A stretch of DNA of 64,000 nt from Actinomycetales bacterium (GTDB lineage: Bacteria > Actinomycetota > Actinomycetes > S36-B12), in NCBI GenBank assembly GCA_018970025.1, contig JAGWXF010000001.1:1-64000 (forward strand), given 5' to 3'. Every line of letters starts with the position of its first letter. Position 1 is the stretch's first letter. Positions 42,067 through 51,969 of the stretch are shown here, one piece after another. Position numbers and translations under genes: made by a program. The notes under the pieces were generated by a model. The model searched no databases. It was given only the letters and a program-made list of their open reading frames with translations, and was not told the origin of the DNA.

Positions 42067-43227
42067 ATGCGCATCGGCCTGGTCTGTCCCTATGCATGGG
42101 ACGTCCCCGGCGGCGTGCGGAGTCATGTGTCAGACCTCGCGCTCACGCTGCAGGAGCGCGGTCACCAGGTCAGCGTGCTGGCGCCAGCCGAGGATCCTGG
42201 CGACCTGCCGGCCTGGGTGGTCGACGGCGGCCGGCCGGTGTCTGTCCCGTACAACGGCTCCGTGGCCAAGGTCACCTTCGGGCTGAAGACAACCCGGCGC
42301 GTACGCACCTGGATCCGGGACGGGGAGTTCGACGTCCTGCACGTGCATGAGCCGGTGGCGCCCGGGCTCTCCCTGATCGCTCTCTGGGCGGCGGATGGCC
42401 CCCTGGTGGGTACCTGGCACTCGTCCACGGCCCGCTCCAGGATCCTCTCGGCCGGCTACTACGTCGCCCAGACCGCGATGGAGAAGCTCAGCGGTCGGAT
42501 CGCGGTGAGCGAGGACGCTCGCCGCACCCTCGTCGCGCACGTCGGCGGCGACGCCGTGCTCATCCCGAACGGGGTTCGCGTCGCCGACTACGCGCCGTGC
42601 GGCCGGCTGCCGGGGGTGGACCCCGATCGGCCCTCGCTGCTCTTCCTCGGGCGCATCGACGAGCCGCGCAAGGGCCTGGACGTCCTGGCAGGAGCTCTCG
42701 CATCGATCACGGCGGCCGTCCCGGACCTGCAGGTGATCATCGCCGGTCCAGGCGATGCGCAGGAGCGCCTGGACCGGATGGATCCGTCGATCCGCGGCCA
42801 CGTGACCTTCCTGGGCCGGCTGTCAGACCAGGACAAGGTCCGCGCCCTTCGCTCCGTCGACCTGTACGTCGCCCCGCACACCGGCGGGGAGTCTTTCGGG
42901 ATCGTCCTGATCGAGGCGATGGCCGCCGGAACCCCGGTGCTGGCCTCCGACCTGCCGGCCTTTCGGCGCGTGCTCCTCGACGGAGCAGCTGGCGGGATGT
43001 TCGCGAACGAGGATGCGGCAGACCTGTCGAGGGAAGCGATCTCCCTGCTCACGGATCCCGCCGAGCGTGCCCGGCTGGCATCCGCCGGCACCGAACGGGT
43101 GCAGGCCTTCGACTGGGCCAGCGTGGTTGAAGATGTGCTGGCGGTGTATGAGGCGGTCACGGTGACGGGTGAGCCGGTCACCGAGGACCTTCGCGGCCAG
43201 ATCGTCGGACGACTGGCGGGCCGGTGA
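42067..43227 (+). CDS. pimA: Phosphatidylinositol alpha-mannosyltransferase
   Basis: A 386-residue GT4-family glycosyltransferase. It begins MRIGLVCPYAWDVPGGVRSH (nucleotide-sugar/acceptor site loop), includes HVHEPVAPGLSL, and carries the GT-B donor-site EX7E motif in GGESFGIVLIEAMAAGTPV. PimA transfers mannose from GDP-mannose to phosphatidylinositol. The location after pgsA and the PIM acyltransferase supports this strongly. Confidence 0.93.
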   Translation: MRIGLVCPYAWDVPGGVRSHVSDLALTLQERGHQVSVLAPAEDPGDLPAWVVDGGRPVSVPYNGSVAKVTFGLKTTRRVRTWIRDGEFDVLHVHEPVAPGLSLIALWAADGPLVGTWHSSTARSRILSAGYYVAQTAMEKLSGRIAVSEDARRTLVAHVGGDAVLIPNGVRVADYAPCGRLPGVDPDRPSLLFLGRIDEPRKGLDVLAGALASITAAVPDLQVIIAGPGDAQERLDRMDPSIRGHVTFLGRLSDQDKVRALRSVDLYVAPHTGGESFGIVLIEAMAAGTPVLASDLPAFRRVLLDGAAGGMFANEDAADLSREAISLLTDPAERARLASAGTERVQAFDWASVVEDVLAVYEAVTVTGEPVTEDLRGQIVGRLAGR

Positions 43228-43234
43228 GCAGCGC

Positions 43235-43798
43235 GTGACATGGCCGTGGCTGCTTGCCGGCGGCATCCTGGTGCTTGCGCTCATCGGGCTGTACCTCAGC
43301 AGCACGGCGGGGCGCCTGGACCGCCTGCACCGGCGCATCGACACCTCCAGGCTCTCGCTGGACTCGCACCTGCTCCGTCGGTCATCCGTGGCGCTGGAGG
43401 TCGCCGCCTCAGGGGTCCTGGATCCGGCATCGAGCCTGCTCGTGGTCGATGCGGCTCATGCCGCCCGTACGGCTGTCGACGGGCCTGCGCAGGAGCGGGC
43501 CATGACGGAGTCCGTCCTGACGGCGGCCCTGGGCGCTGCGCTCGCCGACCCGGCCGACGTCCTTCAGGCGCGCACCAGCCCGGTCGGGGATGTCCTGATG
43601 GATGAGCTGGCTGCTGCTTGCATTCGGGTCGAGTTGTCCAGGCGCTTCCACAATGACGCCGTGCGGGCATGCCGGCAGCTGCGCCGCCAGCGATCCGTGC
43701 GCTGGTTCCGGCTTGCCGGCCACACGCCGCTGCCCTCGACCTGGGAGATGGACGACACGCTCCCGAGCGGCCTGCGGACGGGTCAGGGCCTAGCATGA
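43235..43798 (+). CDS. Membrane-anchored LemA-like protein (Rv2609c-type N-terminal region)
   Basis: A 187-residue protein with one N-terminal TM helix (WLLAGGILVLALIGLYLSS). A helical, LemA-like cytosolic region follows (DRLHRRIDTSRLSLDSHLLR and VELSRRFHNDAVRACRQLRR), ending in a short Trp/Pro-rich tail. In related actinobacteria the protein after pimA has this part joined to a Nudix domain; no Nudix motif is present here. Function unknown. GTG 43235 begins seven bases after the pimA stop. Confidence 0.72.
   Translation: MTWPWLLAGGILVLALIGLYLSSTAGRLDRLHRRIDTSRLSLDSHLLRRSSVALEVAASGVLDPASSLLVVDAAHAARTAVDGPAQERAMTESVLTAALGAALADPADVLQARTSPVGDVLMDELAAACIRVELSRRFHNDAVRACRQLRRQRSVRWFRLAGHTPLPSTWEMDDTLPSGLRTGQGLA
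43791..43796 (+). promoter_or_regulatory. Possible -10 hexamer (TAGCAT) for pdxS-pdxT
   Basis: TAGCAT sits over the last codons of the preceding gene, 32 bases before ATG 43829. A short leader with the purine-rich site GGGGAAGAAGGAG would follow. Confidence 0.35.
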
Positions 43799-43828
43799 GC
43801 GTCCATAGACCAAGGGGAAGAAGGAGTG

Positions 43829-44724
<896 letters not shown>

Positions 44725-44728
<4 letters not shown>

Positions 44729-45333
44729 GCGCGGCCCCGCGCATCGGGGTCCTGGCACTGCAAGGAGACGTGCGCGAGCACGTGCTGGCCCTCGAGAGCG
44801 CGGGTGCGTTCGCGGTTCGCGTCACCGATGAGCCGATGCTGGGCACGGTGGACGGACTGGTCATTCCAGGCGGGGAGTCGACCACGATGTCCAAGCTCGC
44901 CCTGCGCGACGGCCTGATGGAGCCACTCCGCGAGCGGCGGCAGGACGGCCTGCCGATGTACGGATCATGTGCCGGCATGATCATGCTCGCGGATCGCGTC
45001 CTCGATGCACGGCCCGACCAGGAGACGATCGGTGGCCTGGACATCACCGTGCGCCGCAACGCCTTCGGCCGGCAGGTCGACTCATTCGAGATCGACCTGC
45101 CCATGCCGGCGATCGGTCCGGCCGACTTTCGGGCGGTATTCATCCGGGCGCCCTGGGTGGAGGCCGTGGGGACGCAGGTGGAGGTGCTCGGAGCCCTGGC
45201 GACCGGGTCCGCCGCCGGTACTATCGTGGCCGTCCGACAGGGGAACCTGCTCGCCACGTCGTTCCATCCGGAGCTGGCCGGCGACGGACGGATCCACGAC
45301 TACTTCGTTCGGATTGTGAGGCGCCTGGCATGA
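44725..45333 (+). CDS. pdxT: Pyridoxal 5'-phosphate synthase glutaminase subunit PdxT
   Basis: A 202-residue class I glutaminase feeding ammonia to PdxS. The oxyanion motif is PGGEST (49-53), the nucleophile is C82 in [10 protein letters not shown], and the His-Glu pair lies in SFHPEL. The GTG overlaps the pdxS stop, ensuring matched synthesis. Confidence 0.95.
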
Positions 45334-46082
45334 GCGGCCATTCCAAGTGGGCGACCACCAAGCACAAGAAGGCGGTTATCGATGCTCGCCGCGGGAAGCT
45401 CTTCGCGCGACTGATCAAGAACATTGAGGTCGCCGCGCGGCAGGGGGGCGCCGACCCTGCGGGCAATCCGACCCTGTACGACGCCATCCAGAAGGCTCGC
45501 AAGAGCTCAGTTCCGCTGGACAACATCGATCGGGCGGTGAAGCGGGGCAGCGGCGCCGAGGCCGGCGGTGCCGACTGGCAGACGATCATGTACGAGGGCT
45601 ACGGGCCGAGTGGAGTCGCGGTGCTGGTGGAGTGCCTCACGGACAACCGCAATCGGGCTGCCTCGGAGGTCCGGGTGGCCATGACCCGGAACGGCGGCTC
45701 GATGGCCGATCCGGGCTCGGTGTCGTACCTGTTCAACCGCAAGGGCGTGGTGATCGTCCCGAAATCCGCAGGACTGACCGAGGACGACCTGCTGATGATC
45801 GTGCTCGACCGGGGGGCAGAGGAGGTCAACGACCTCGGGGAGTCCTTCGAGGTCGTCTCGGAGGCCACCGACCTGGTCGGCGTTCGCAAGGCGATCCAGG
45901 ACGCCGGCTGCGACTACGAGTCCGCTGATGCGACCTTTCTGCCGAGCGTCTCGGTGCAGCTCGACGAGGAGGGTGCCAGGAAGGTCTTCAAGCTCCTCGA
46001 GGCGCTGGAGGATGCCGACGACGTGCAGAACGTCTACGCGAACTTCGACGTCAGCGATGACGTCATGGCCGCCATCGGCTAG
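45330..46082 (+). CDS. YebC/PmpR-family protein
   Basis: A 250-residue protein starting [20 protein letters not shown] with the full YebC three-domain pattern ([10 protein letters not shown]-like [30 protein letters not shown], and the C-terminal DVQNVYANF). YebC proteins were annotated as transcription regulators; recent work links relatives to translation of proline stretches. The gene follows pdxT with an ATGA overlap, a common actinobacterial order ahead of the ruv genes. Confidence 0.95.
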   Translation: MSGHSKWATTKHKKAVIDARRGKLFARLIKNIEVAARQGGADPAGNPTLYDAIQKARKSSVPLDNIDRAVKRGSGAEAGGADWQTIMYEGYGPSGVAVLVECLTDNRNRAASEVRVAMTRNGGSMADPGSVSYLFNRKGVVIVPKSAGLTEDDLLMIVLDRGAEEVNDLGESFEVVSEATDLVGVRKAIQDAGCDYESADATFLPSVSVQLDEEGARKVFKLLEALEDADDVQNVYANFDVSDDVMAAIG

Positions 46083-46096
46083 GCCCGGAGGCCGAG

Positions 46097-47524
46097 GTGA
46101 GCGACCGGGTCGGGACGAGGCTGCGCGGCTGGGATGCCGCGACCTTCCGAACGGCGAGCAGCGACCCGACCATGCGGTCGACGGTGATCGCCATGGGGAT
46201 CCTGGACCATGCACCCGACTGGGCCCGGATCCGCTCCCGCTTCGATCGGCTGACCAGGTTCGTGCCCTCCCTGCGCATGCGGCCGCTGTACGGCGCGACC
46301 GGGTTCTCCGCGCCCCGCCTGGCAATCGACCCGGACTTCGACCTTGACGTGCACCTGCGCCGGTATCGGCTGCCCGAGGGCGCCGGCTGGCAGGATCTCC
46401 TCGACGATGCTCGTCGGATGAGCCTGACCGACTTCGACCTCAGGCGGCCGCTGTGGGAGGCCGCCATCGTCGAGGGCCTGCCGAACGGGGAGGCTGCCTT
46501 CCTGCTGAAGCTGCACCACTCCATCGCGGACGGGCAGGCGACGGTCATGATCGCTCTGTCGCTGTTCGAGCTCGGGCCCGATCCCAATCCCGACGAGCCG
46601 CCTGCGCCGCAGGTCCCCGACGGCAGTGACGTGAGCATCGCGGATGTCACCATCGCCAACCTCATCGACGATGTGCGCCAGGCTGCCGGGCAGGTGCAGT
46701 CGGCTGCGCGGGTGGCTGGCGGCCTGGCACGCGGATGGGCGACGGATCCGGTCAGCACCTGGGCTCGTACCTGGCGCACCGTCGGGTCGATCGGCCGTTT
46801 CACCTCGGTTGCCGATCAGCCGATGTCCCAGGTCATGTGCGGCCGCGGAACCACCTATCGATTCGGTGCCTTCCACCTGCCGTTTCGTGCCCTGCGGGCG
46901 GCAGCAAAGGCCCATGACCTGAGCGTGAATGACGCCTTCATGGCGGCTGTCGGCGTCGGCCTGGACACGTATCATCGGCGGCACGGCGCACTGGTGGAGG
47001 AACTGCGGGTCAACGTACCGATCAGCCTGCGCGGCGATCCCGGCGATCGCTCTGGACGAGCCTCCAATGCGGTGAGCATCGCGCGCTTCGGCCTACCGAT
47101 CGCCGGGCTGACGAATCCTGAGCGGATGCGCGCGGCGCATGACCTGGTGGACCGCTGGCGGGCGGAGCCGGCCCTTCGACTGGCTGAGCCGCTTGCCGAG
47201 GTCAGCTGGTTCGTCCCGGTGCCGATGCTCGCGGCGCAGGCACGCGCCTCCGACATCACCACCAGCAACGTGCCGGGGCCTCCGATCCCGATCTACCTCG
47301 CGGGAGCCCGGCTGGTGGCGGCATTCCCACTGGTGGCGACCATTGGGGCTGCAGTGAACATCACCATGGTCACCTACGACGGTAGTGCCTTCATCGGCGT
47401 CTCCTGCGACGACCGTGCTGTCCCGGACCACGCCGAGCTGGTCGAGGACCTGCGCGGAGGGTTCGCGGACGTGGCCGACATAGCTGTCGGGCCAGCGGAT
47501 CGCTACGGGTCGCCCGGCGCGTGA
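46097..47524 (+). CDS. Wax ester synthase / diacylglycerol acyltransferase (WS/DGAT)
   Basis: A 475-residue acyltransferase with the catalytic HHxxxDG motif at H140-G146 (LHHSIADG), the conserved NVPISLRGD segment and the C-terminal motif TTSNVPGPP. WS/DGAT enzymes esterify fatty acyl-CoA to diacylglycerol or fatty alcohols, giving neutral storage lipids. Here it is inserted between yebC and ruvC, 14 bases after yebC. The GTG start at 46097 has a weak upstream purine run (GGAGGCCGAG). Confidence 0.9.
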   Translation: MSDRVGTRLRGWDAATFRTASSDPTMRSTVIAMGILDHAPDWARIRSRFDRLTRFVPSLRMRPLYGATGFSAPRLAIDPDFDLDVHLRRYRLPEGAGWQDLLDDARRMSLTDFDLRRPLWEAAIVEGLPNGEAAFLLKLHHSIADGQATVMIALSLFELGPDPNPDEPPAPQVPDGSDVSIADVTIANLIDDVRQAAGQVQSAARVAGGLARGWATDPVSTWARTWRTVGSIGRFTSVADQPMSQVMCGRGTTYRFGAFHLPFRALRAAAKAHDLSVNDAFMAAVGVGLDTYHRRHGALVEELRVNVPISLRGDPGDRSGRASNAVSIARFGLPIAGLTNPERMRAAHDLVDRWRAEPALRLAEPLAEVSWFVPVPMLAAQARASDITTSNVPGPPIPIYLAGARLVAAFPLVATIGAAVNITMVTYDGSAFIGVSCDDRAVPDHAELVEDLRGGFADVADIAVGPADRYGSPGA

Positions 47525-47550
47525 TGCGAGCCGAGGTCGGACGGCACCCC

Positions 47551-47577
47551 TAGGCTGCAACTCGAACAGGTGTTCGC
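47551..47577 (+). promoter_or_regulatory. ruvC promoter with LexA-type SOS box
   Basis: A -10-like TAGGCT (47551-47556) is followed at 47562-47577 by TCGAACAGGTGTTCGC, which matches the actinobacterial LexA operator TCGAAC-N4-GTTCGA in 11 of 12 conserved positions. A repressor here would cover the expected transcription start (~47563). This predicts DNA-damage induction of ruvC-ruvA-ruvB. Confidence 0.8.
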
Positions 47578-47600
47578 ACGATTGGCGAGGGAGGTCGAGC

Positions 47601-48116
47601 ATGCGCGTGCTCGGAGTCGACCCCGGCCTGACTCGCTGCGGGGTCGCGATCATCGACGGCGCACCGGGACGAGTCCTCGTCCCATGCCATATCGGGGTCC
47701 TGCGGACCGATCCGGGCATCGAGATCGCTCGTCGGCTGGCCGAGCTCGAGCAGGGGCTCCTCGCCCTCGTCCACGAGCACGAGCCAGAGATGATCGCCAT
47801 CGAGCGGGTGTTCAGCCAGCACAACGTCCGCAGTGCCATGGGCACCGCGCAGGCCGCTGCCATGGCTCTGCTCATCGCCGGCCGGCTGGACGTGCCCGTC
47901 GCCCTGCACACGCCCACCGAGGTGAAGGCAGCGGTGACCGGGAACGGCCGGGCTCCCAAGGAGCAGGTGGCCGCGATGATCACCAAGGTGCTTGGCCTTC
48001 GGCAGGCGCCGCGACCTGCAGATGCCGCTGACGCGGTCGCCATTGCGATTTGCCAGGTGTGGCGAGGCACCGCCCAGCGCCGGATAGCCGGAGCCCTGGC
48101 TGGTGCCGGCCGATGA
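47601..48116 (+). CDS. ruvC: Holliday junction resolvase RuvC
   Basis: A 171-residue endonuclease that cleaves Holliday junctions. The four acidic catalytic residues are in place: D7 (GVDPG), E68 (AIERVF), D141 and D144 (DAADAVA). GAGGGAGG lies before the ATG. It is the first gene of the ruv operon behind an apparent SOS box, and it overlaps ruvA by ATGA. Confidence 0.96.
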   Translation: MRVLGVDPGLTRCGVAIIDGAPGRVLVPCHIGVLRTDPGIEIARRLAELEQGLLALVHEHEPEMIAIERVFSQHNVRSAMGTAQAAAMALLIAGRLDVPVALHTPTEVKAAVTGNGRAPKEQVAAMITKVLGLRQAPRPADAADAVAIAICQVWRGTAQRRIAGALAGAGR

Positions 48117-48709
48117 TCGCGTTCCTGCGGGGCGCAGTCGCGTCGGCCTCGCCCGATGGCGTGGTCATCGACGTGGGCGGCGTCGGCATCGCTGCCGCGT
48201 GCACCCCTGCAACTGCGCTCGGCCTGCGTCCCGGTGACCATGTGGAACTGGTGACCTCCCTGGTTGTCCGCGAGGATGGCTGGACGCTGTACGGCTTCGT
48301 CGATGCCGACGAGCGGCGGGTCTTCGAGCTGGTGCAGACGGTCAGCGGCATCGGCCCGCGCCTAGCCCTCGGCCTGCTGGCAACGCTGACGCCGGATGCC
48401 CTGAGGTCTGCGGTCGCCAGCGAGGATCTCGCAACCCTGACCCGGGTGCCGGGCATCGGCAGGAAGGGTGCCGCGCGCCTGGTCCTGGAACTGAAGGATC
48501 GTCTCGGCCAGCCGGCATCCGCGGTGGCGGCAAGCCCGCTGGGGGCAGGCTGGCAGGCCGCTGTGATCGCGGGCCTGACGTCCCTGGGCTGGTCGGCCAA
48601 GGAGGCCGAGCGGGCAGCCCAGTCGGTTGCGCCGATGGCCGAAGAGCAGGCCAGCCCCGACATCCCCGTGCTGCTGAAGGCAGCCCTTCGCAGCCTGGAC
48701 AGGTCCTGA
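48113..48709 (+). CDS. ruvA: Holliday junction branch migration protein RuvA
   Basis: A 198-residue DNA-junction binding protein. It has an N-terminal OB domain (MIAFLRGAVASASPDGVVID), two helix-hairpin-helix motifs (VSGIGPRLALGLL and VPGIGRKGAARLVLEL) and a C-terminal domain III (AVIAGLTSLGWSAKEAERAA) that contacts RuvB. Normal length. Confidence 0.96.
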   Translation: MIAFLRGAVASASPDGVVIDVGGVGIAAACTPATALGLRPGDHVELVTSLVVREDGWTLYGFVDADERRVFELVQTVSGIGPRLALGLLATLTPDALRSAVASEDLATLTRVPGIGRKGAARLVLELKDRLGQPASAVAASPLGAGWQAAVIAGLTSLGWSAKEAERAAQSVAPMAEEQASPDIPVLLKAALRSLDRS

Positions 48710-48712
48710 GCC

Positions 48713-49741
48713 GTGGAGCACTCGATCACCGATGCTGCCTCGGATCCCGATGACCTGGCAGTCGAGGGAGCCCTTCGGCCCACCCACCTGGGGGAGTTCA
48801 TCGGCCAGGAGCGGGTGAAGTCGCAGCTCGGGCTTGTCCTGGAGGCAGCTCGACGCCGTGGCCGGCCCGCAGACCACGTGCTGCTGAGCGGCCCACCGGG
48901 CCTGGGCAAGACCACGCTCGCGGGCATCATCGCGGCAGAGCTCGGGGCACCGCTGCGGATGACCTCTGGCCCGGCCCTGCAGCATGCCGGCGACATCGCG
49001 GCCGTGCTGTCCAGCCTGCAGCCAGGGGAGGTGCTCTTCCTGGACGAAATCCACCGCACGGCCCGACCGGCGGAGGAGATGCTCTACCTGGCGATGGAGG
49101 ACTTCCGAGTCGACGTGGTGGTCGGCAAGGGGCCTGGTGCCACGGCAATCCCCCTTGAGATCGCGCCCTTCACGCTCGTCGGAGCGACCACGCGAGCCGG
49201 CCTGCTGCCGAGCCCGCTGCGGGATCGATTCGGATTCACGGCCCACCTGGACTTCTACGACCCGGCCGACCTGAGGGTCATCCTGCGCCGATCGGCGTCG
49301 CTGCTGGGGGTCGACCTTCGCGACGAGGGCGCGCTGGAGATCTCCGGCCGATGCCGTGGCACCCCGCGGATCGCCAACCGGCTGCTGCGACGCGTACGCG
49401 ACTGGGCCCAGGTCCACGGCGACGGCGTGGTGGATCGTGCCACGGCATCAGCAGCCCTGGAGCTGTACGAGGTCGATGACCTCGGCCTGGACCGCATCGA
49501 CCGTGCCGTCCTGGACGTGCTCATCAGGCGCTTCGGCGGCGGTCCGGTTGGGCTGTCGACGCTGGCGGTCTCAGTCGGAGAGGAGCCGGAGACGATCGAG
49601 ACGGTGGCCGAGCCGTTCCTCGTCCGCCTGGGGCTGATCGTTCGCACCCCGCGAGGACGTGTCGCCGCCCCGGCCGCCTGGTCGCATCTGGGGCTGGCTC
49701 CAGCGGTGCCTGCCCAAGCCGAGTTCGATCTGTCGGACTAG
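48713..49741 (+). CDS. ruvB: Holliday junction branch migration helicase RuvB
   Basis: A 342-residue AAA+ motor. Walker A is GPPGLGKT (60-67), Walker B LFLDEIHR, sensor 1 GATTRAG, and the arginine-finger region is [10 protein letters not shown]-terminal winged helix is present ([20 protein letters not shown]). It drives branch migration on RuvA. It starts three bases after the ruvA stop. Its TAG stop is embedded in a possible promoter hexamer for yajC. Confidence 0.97.
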   Translation: MEHSITDAASDPDDLAVEGALRPTHLGEFIGQERVKSQLGLVLEAARRRGRPADHVLLSGPPGLGKTTLAGIIAAELGAPLRMTSGPALQHAGDIAAVLSSLQPGEVLFLDEIHRTARPAEEMLYLAMEDFRVDVVVGKGPGATAIPLEIAPFTLVGATTRAGLLPSPLRDRFGFTAHLDFYDPADLRVILRRSASLLGVDLRDEGALEISGRCRGTPRIANRLLRRVRDWAQVHGDGVVDRATASAALELYEVDDLGLDRIDRAVLDVLIRRFGGGPVGLSTLAVSVGEEPETIETVAEPFLVRLGLIVRTPRGRVAAPAAWSHLGLAPAVPAQAEFDLSD

Positions 49742-49744
49742 GGT
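49739..49744 (+). promoter_or_regulatory. Possible -10 hexamer (TAGGGT) for yajC-secD-secF, includes ruvB stop
   Basis: TAGGGT begins with the ruvB stop codon and lies 38 bases before GTG 49783. A leader of about 30 bases would then contain the ribosome-binding site GGAGAG. Confidence 0.4.
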
Positions 49745-49782
49745 AATGCGGCACCTATTGACCATCGCACCCCTGGAGAGCC

Positions 49783-50103
49783 GTGGACCTCGTCAGCATC
49801 CTTCCGCTGGTTTTGCTCGCGGTCGTGTTCTACCTGCTCATCATGCGGCCCGCTCGGAATCGCCAGAAGCAGCAGCAGCAGCTCATCGCGTCGGTGGGGC
49901 CTGGGACGAGGATCATGACCACGGCCGGGTTCTACGGGACGATCTCCTCTCGCGATGGTGATGACCTCACCGTCGTGCTCGCCCCCGGCGTCGAGATCCG
50001 CATGATCGCGTCGGCCGTGGCCAGGGTGATCCAGGATGAGGAGCTGCCCGCCTCCGGCACCACGCCCTCGGATCCTCCGGGCGGCCCGTCGGCAGGGGAG
50101 TAG
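49783..50103 (+). CDS. yajC: Preprotein translocase subunit YajC
   Basis: A 106-residue protein with one N-terminal TM helix (ILPLVLLAVVFYLLIMRP), then the YajC-specific RPARNRQKQQQQ and GTRIMTTAGFYGTI segments. It is an accessory of the SecDF complex at the membrane. GGAGAG precedes the GTG. secD follows after six bases. Confidence 0.94.
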   Translation: MDLVSILPLVLLAVVFYLLIMRPARNRQKQQQQLIASVGPGTRIMTTAGFYGTISSRDGDDLTVVLAPGVEIRMIASAVARVIQDEELPASGTTPSDPPGGPSAGE

Positions 50104-50109
50104 GGCGTC

Positions 50110-51969
50110 GTGGCACCAGTCTCCAGCAGCAAGCCGAGCCGGGCCCTGATCGCCCTGGCGGTTCTGATGATCGGGCTCGGGGTCTGGGCTTTCTTCCCCG
50201 GCACCAGCAATGCGGTACGGCTGGGCCTGGACCTTCAGGGCGGCACCCAGGTGATCCTGATCCCGCGCCCGGTCAGCGAAGGCGCGACCATCAGCGACGA
50301 GCAGCTCGCCCAGACGGTCGCCATCATCCGGCAGCGCGTCGACGGCCTTGGCGTCGCCGAGGCCGAGGTGACCACCCAGGGATCCGGGAACAACGCTGCG
50401 ATCATCGTGTCGGTTCCGGGTGCCAACCAGGATCGCGTCGTCGATCTCGTCCAGCGCACCGCGCTGCTGGACTTCCGGCCGGTCTACCAGCTGCTGAGCC
50501 CTGTCCCGACGACGGCGCAGCCGACCCCGCCTCCGGCGGCCTCGGCCAGTCCAGGAGCCACGGACAGTCCTGATGCCTCGGCCAGCCTAGGAGCCACGGC
50601 CGGCCCGGTCGTGTCGGCCAGTCCTGCGGTGGCAGATAGCAGTGGCTCCCCTGCGTCGGTCGCCTCAGCGACTCCGTCGGGCCGCAGCGGCTCGCTGCGG
50701 ATCGGGGCCTCTGATGCCGCCAGCCCGGCCCCGAGCGCTACCGCAAGCCCGTCCTCGAGCCCGTCAGCAAGCCAAGCGGCGCCCGCGTCTGCCAGCCCTG
50801 CGTCGAGCCAATCAGCTGACGTCACCAAGATCGTGCAGTCGAATGCGAACGATGCCGCCTTCCAGGAGGCCGTGGGCAAGCTCGACTGCACCAACCCGGA
50901 GGTCTACGCCGGAGGCTCGCCGGATGATCCGACGAAGTGGCTGGGCACCTGCGAGCAGAACGGCTCTGCCAAGTACATCCTCGAGCCGGCCTTCATCAAG
51001 GGCACGAATGTGTCATCGGCCAGTGCCGTCCTGCCGCAGAACGGGGTCGGCTGGGTCGTCTCCCTGGGCTTCGACTCGGAAGGGGCCAAGGCGCTGGCCG
51101 ATGCGTCGACGAAGCTCAGTGCCCTGCCCGAGTGCTCGGCGGGCGCGACTCCCTGCAATGCGTTCGCGATCGTCCTCGACGGCGTCGTGACGTCCGCCCC
51201 CCGGTTCAACGAGCCGATCCTCGGCGGTCAGGCCCAGATCGAGGGCAACTTCACGGCCCAGGACGCGAACGACCTGGCCAACGTGCTCAAGTACGGCGCG
51301 CTGCCCGTGACCCTGGAGGCGGCTGACATCACGACCGTGTCGGCGACGGTCGGCAATGACCAGCTTCGCGCCGGGATCATCGCCGGGCTGCTGGGCCTGG
51401 GGCTGGTCGGCATCTACCTGCTGATCTATTATCGAGTGCTCGGGATCGTCGCGGTGCTGTCGCTTGCGATCGCAGGCGGCGTGACCTACGCCACCTTCGT
51501 GGTGCTCAGCAAGACGGTGGGCCTGACCCTGAGCCTGGCCGGGGTTGCGGGCGCGATCGTCGCGATCGGCATCACGGCGGATTCGTTCATCGTGTACTTC
51601 GAGCGAATACGCGACGAGATCCGGGACGGCAGGTCGCTTCGGCAGGCCTGCGACAGCGGGTGGGTACGCGCGCGGCGCACCCTGCTCGCCGCGGACTTCG
51701 TCTCACTCCTCGCTGCCATCGTCCTGTACTTCCTATCCGTCGGAAGCGTGCGCGGATTCGCGCTTGTCCTCGGCCTGACGACCCTGATGGACATCATCAT
51801 CGCCTTCTGGTTCACGCATCCCATCGTCGTGCTCCTGGGTCGGACGAGGTGGATGCAGGCGGGATCCCGCTGGACCGGACTGGATCCGGAGCGCGTGGGA
51901 GGGGCCAGCCTGGCCGGGGCGATCATCGAGCGGTCCAAGCGTCGCGGAACCAAGGAGGTGACTTCCTGA
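50110..51969 (+). CDS. secD: Protein translocase subunit SecD with long low-complexity insert
   Basis: A 619-residue RND-type subunit that uses the proton gradient to help pull exported proteins across the membrane. It has the first TM helix, the motif LGLDLQGGTQV, and the P1 region (IIRQRVDGLGVAEAEV, IIVSVPGANQ). The C-terminal TM bundle carries LRAGIIAGLLGLGLVGIYLL and GITADSFIVYFERIRDEIRDG. Residues ~136-237 are an Ala/Ser/Pro/Thr-rich insert on the outer side, between two conserved parts of P1. The gene runs directly into secF. Confidence 0.95.
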   Translation: MAPVSSSKPSRALIALAVLMIGLGVWAFFPGTSNAVRLGLDLQGGTQVILIPRPVSEGATISDEQLAQTVAIIRQRVDGLGVAEAEVTTQGSGNNAAIIVSVPGANQDRVVDLVQRTALLDFRPVYQLLSPVPTTAQPTPPPAASASPGATDSPDASASLGATAGPVVSASPAVADSSGSPASVASATPSGRSGSLRIGASDAASPAPSATASPSSSPSASQAAPASASPASSQSADVTKIVQSNANDAAFQEAVGKLDCTNPEVYAGGSPDDPTKWLGTCEQNGSAKYILEPAFIKGTNVSSASAVLPQNGVGWVVSLGFDSEGAKALADASTKLSALPECSAGATPCNAFAIVLDGVVTSAPRFNEPILGGQAQIEGNFTAQDANDLANVLKYGALPVTLEAADITTVSATVGNDQLRAGIIAGLLGLGLVGIYLLIYYRVLGIVAVLSLAIAGGVTYATFVVLSKTVGLTLSLAGVAGAIVAIGITADSFIVYFERIRDEIRDGRSLRQACDSGWVRARRTLLAADFVSLLAAIVLYFLSVGSVRGFALVLGLTTLMDIIIAFWFTHPIVVLLGRTRWMQAGSRWTGLDPERVGGASLAGAIIERSKRRGTKEVTS

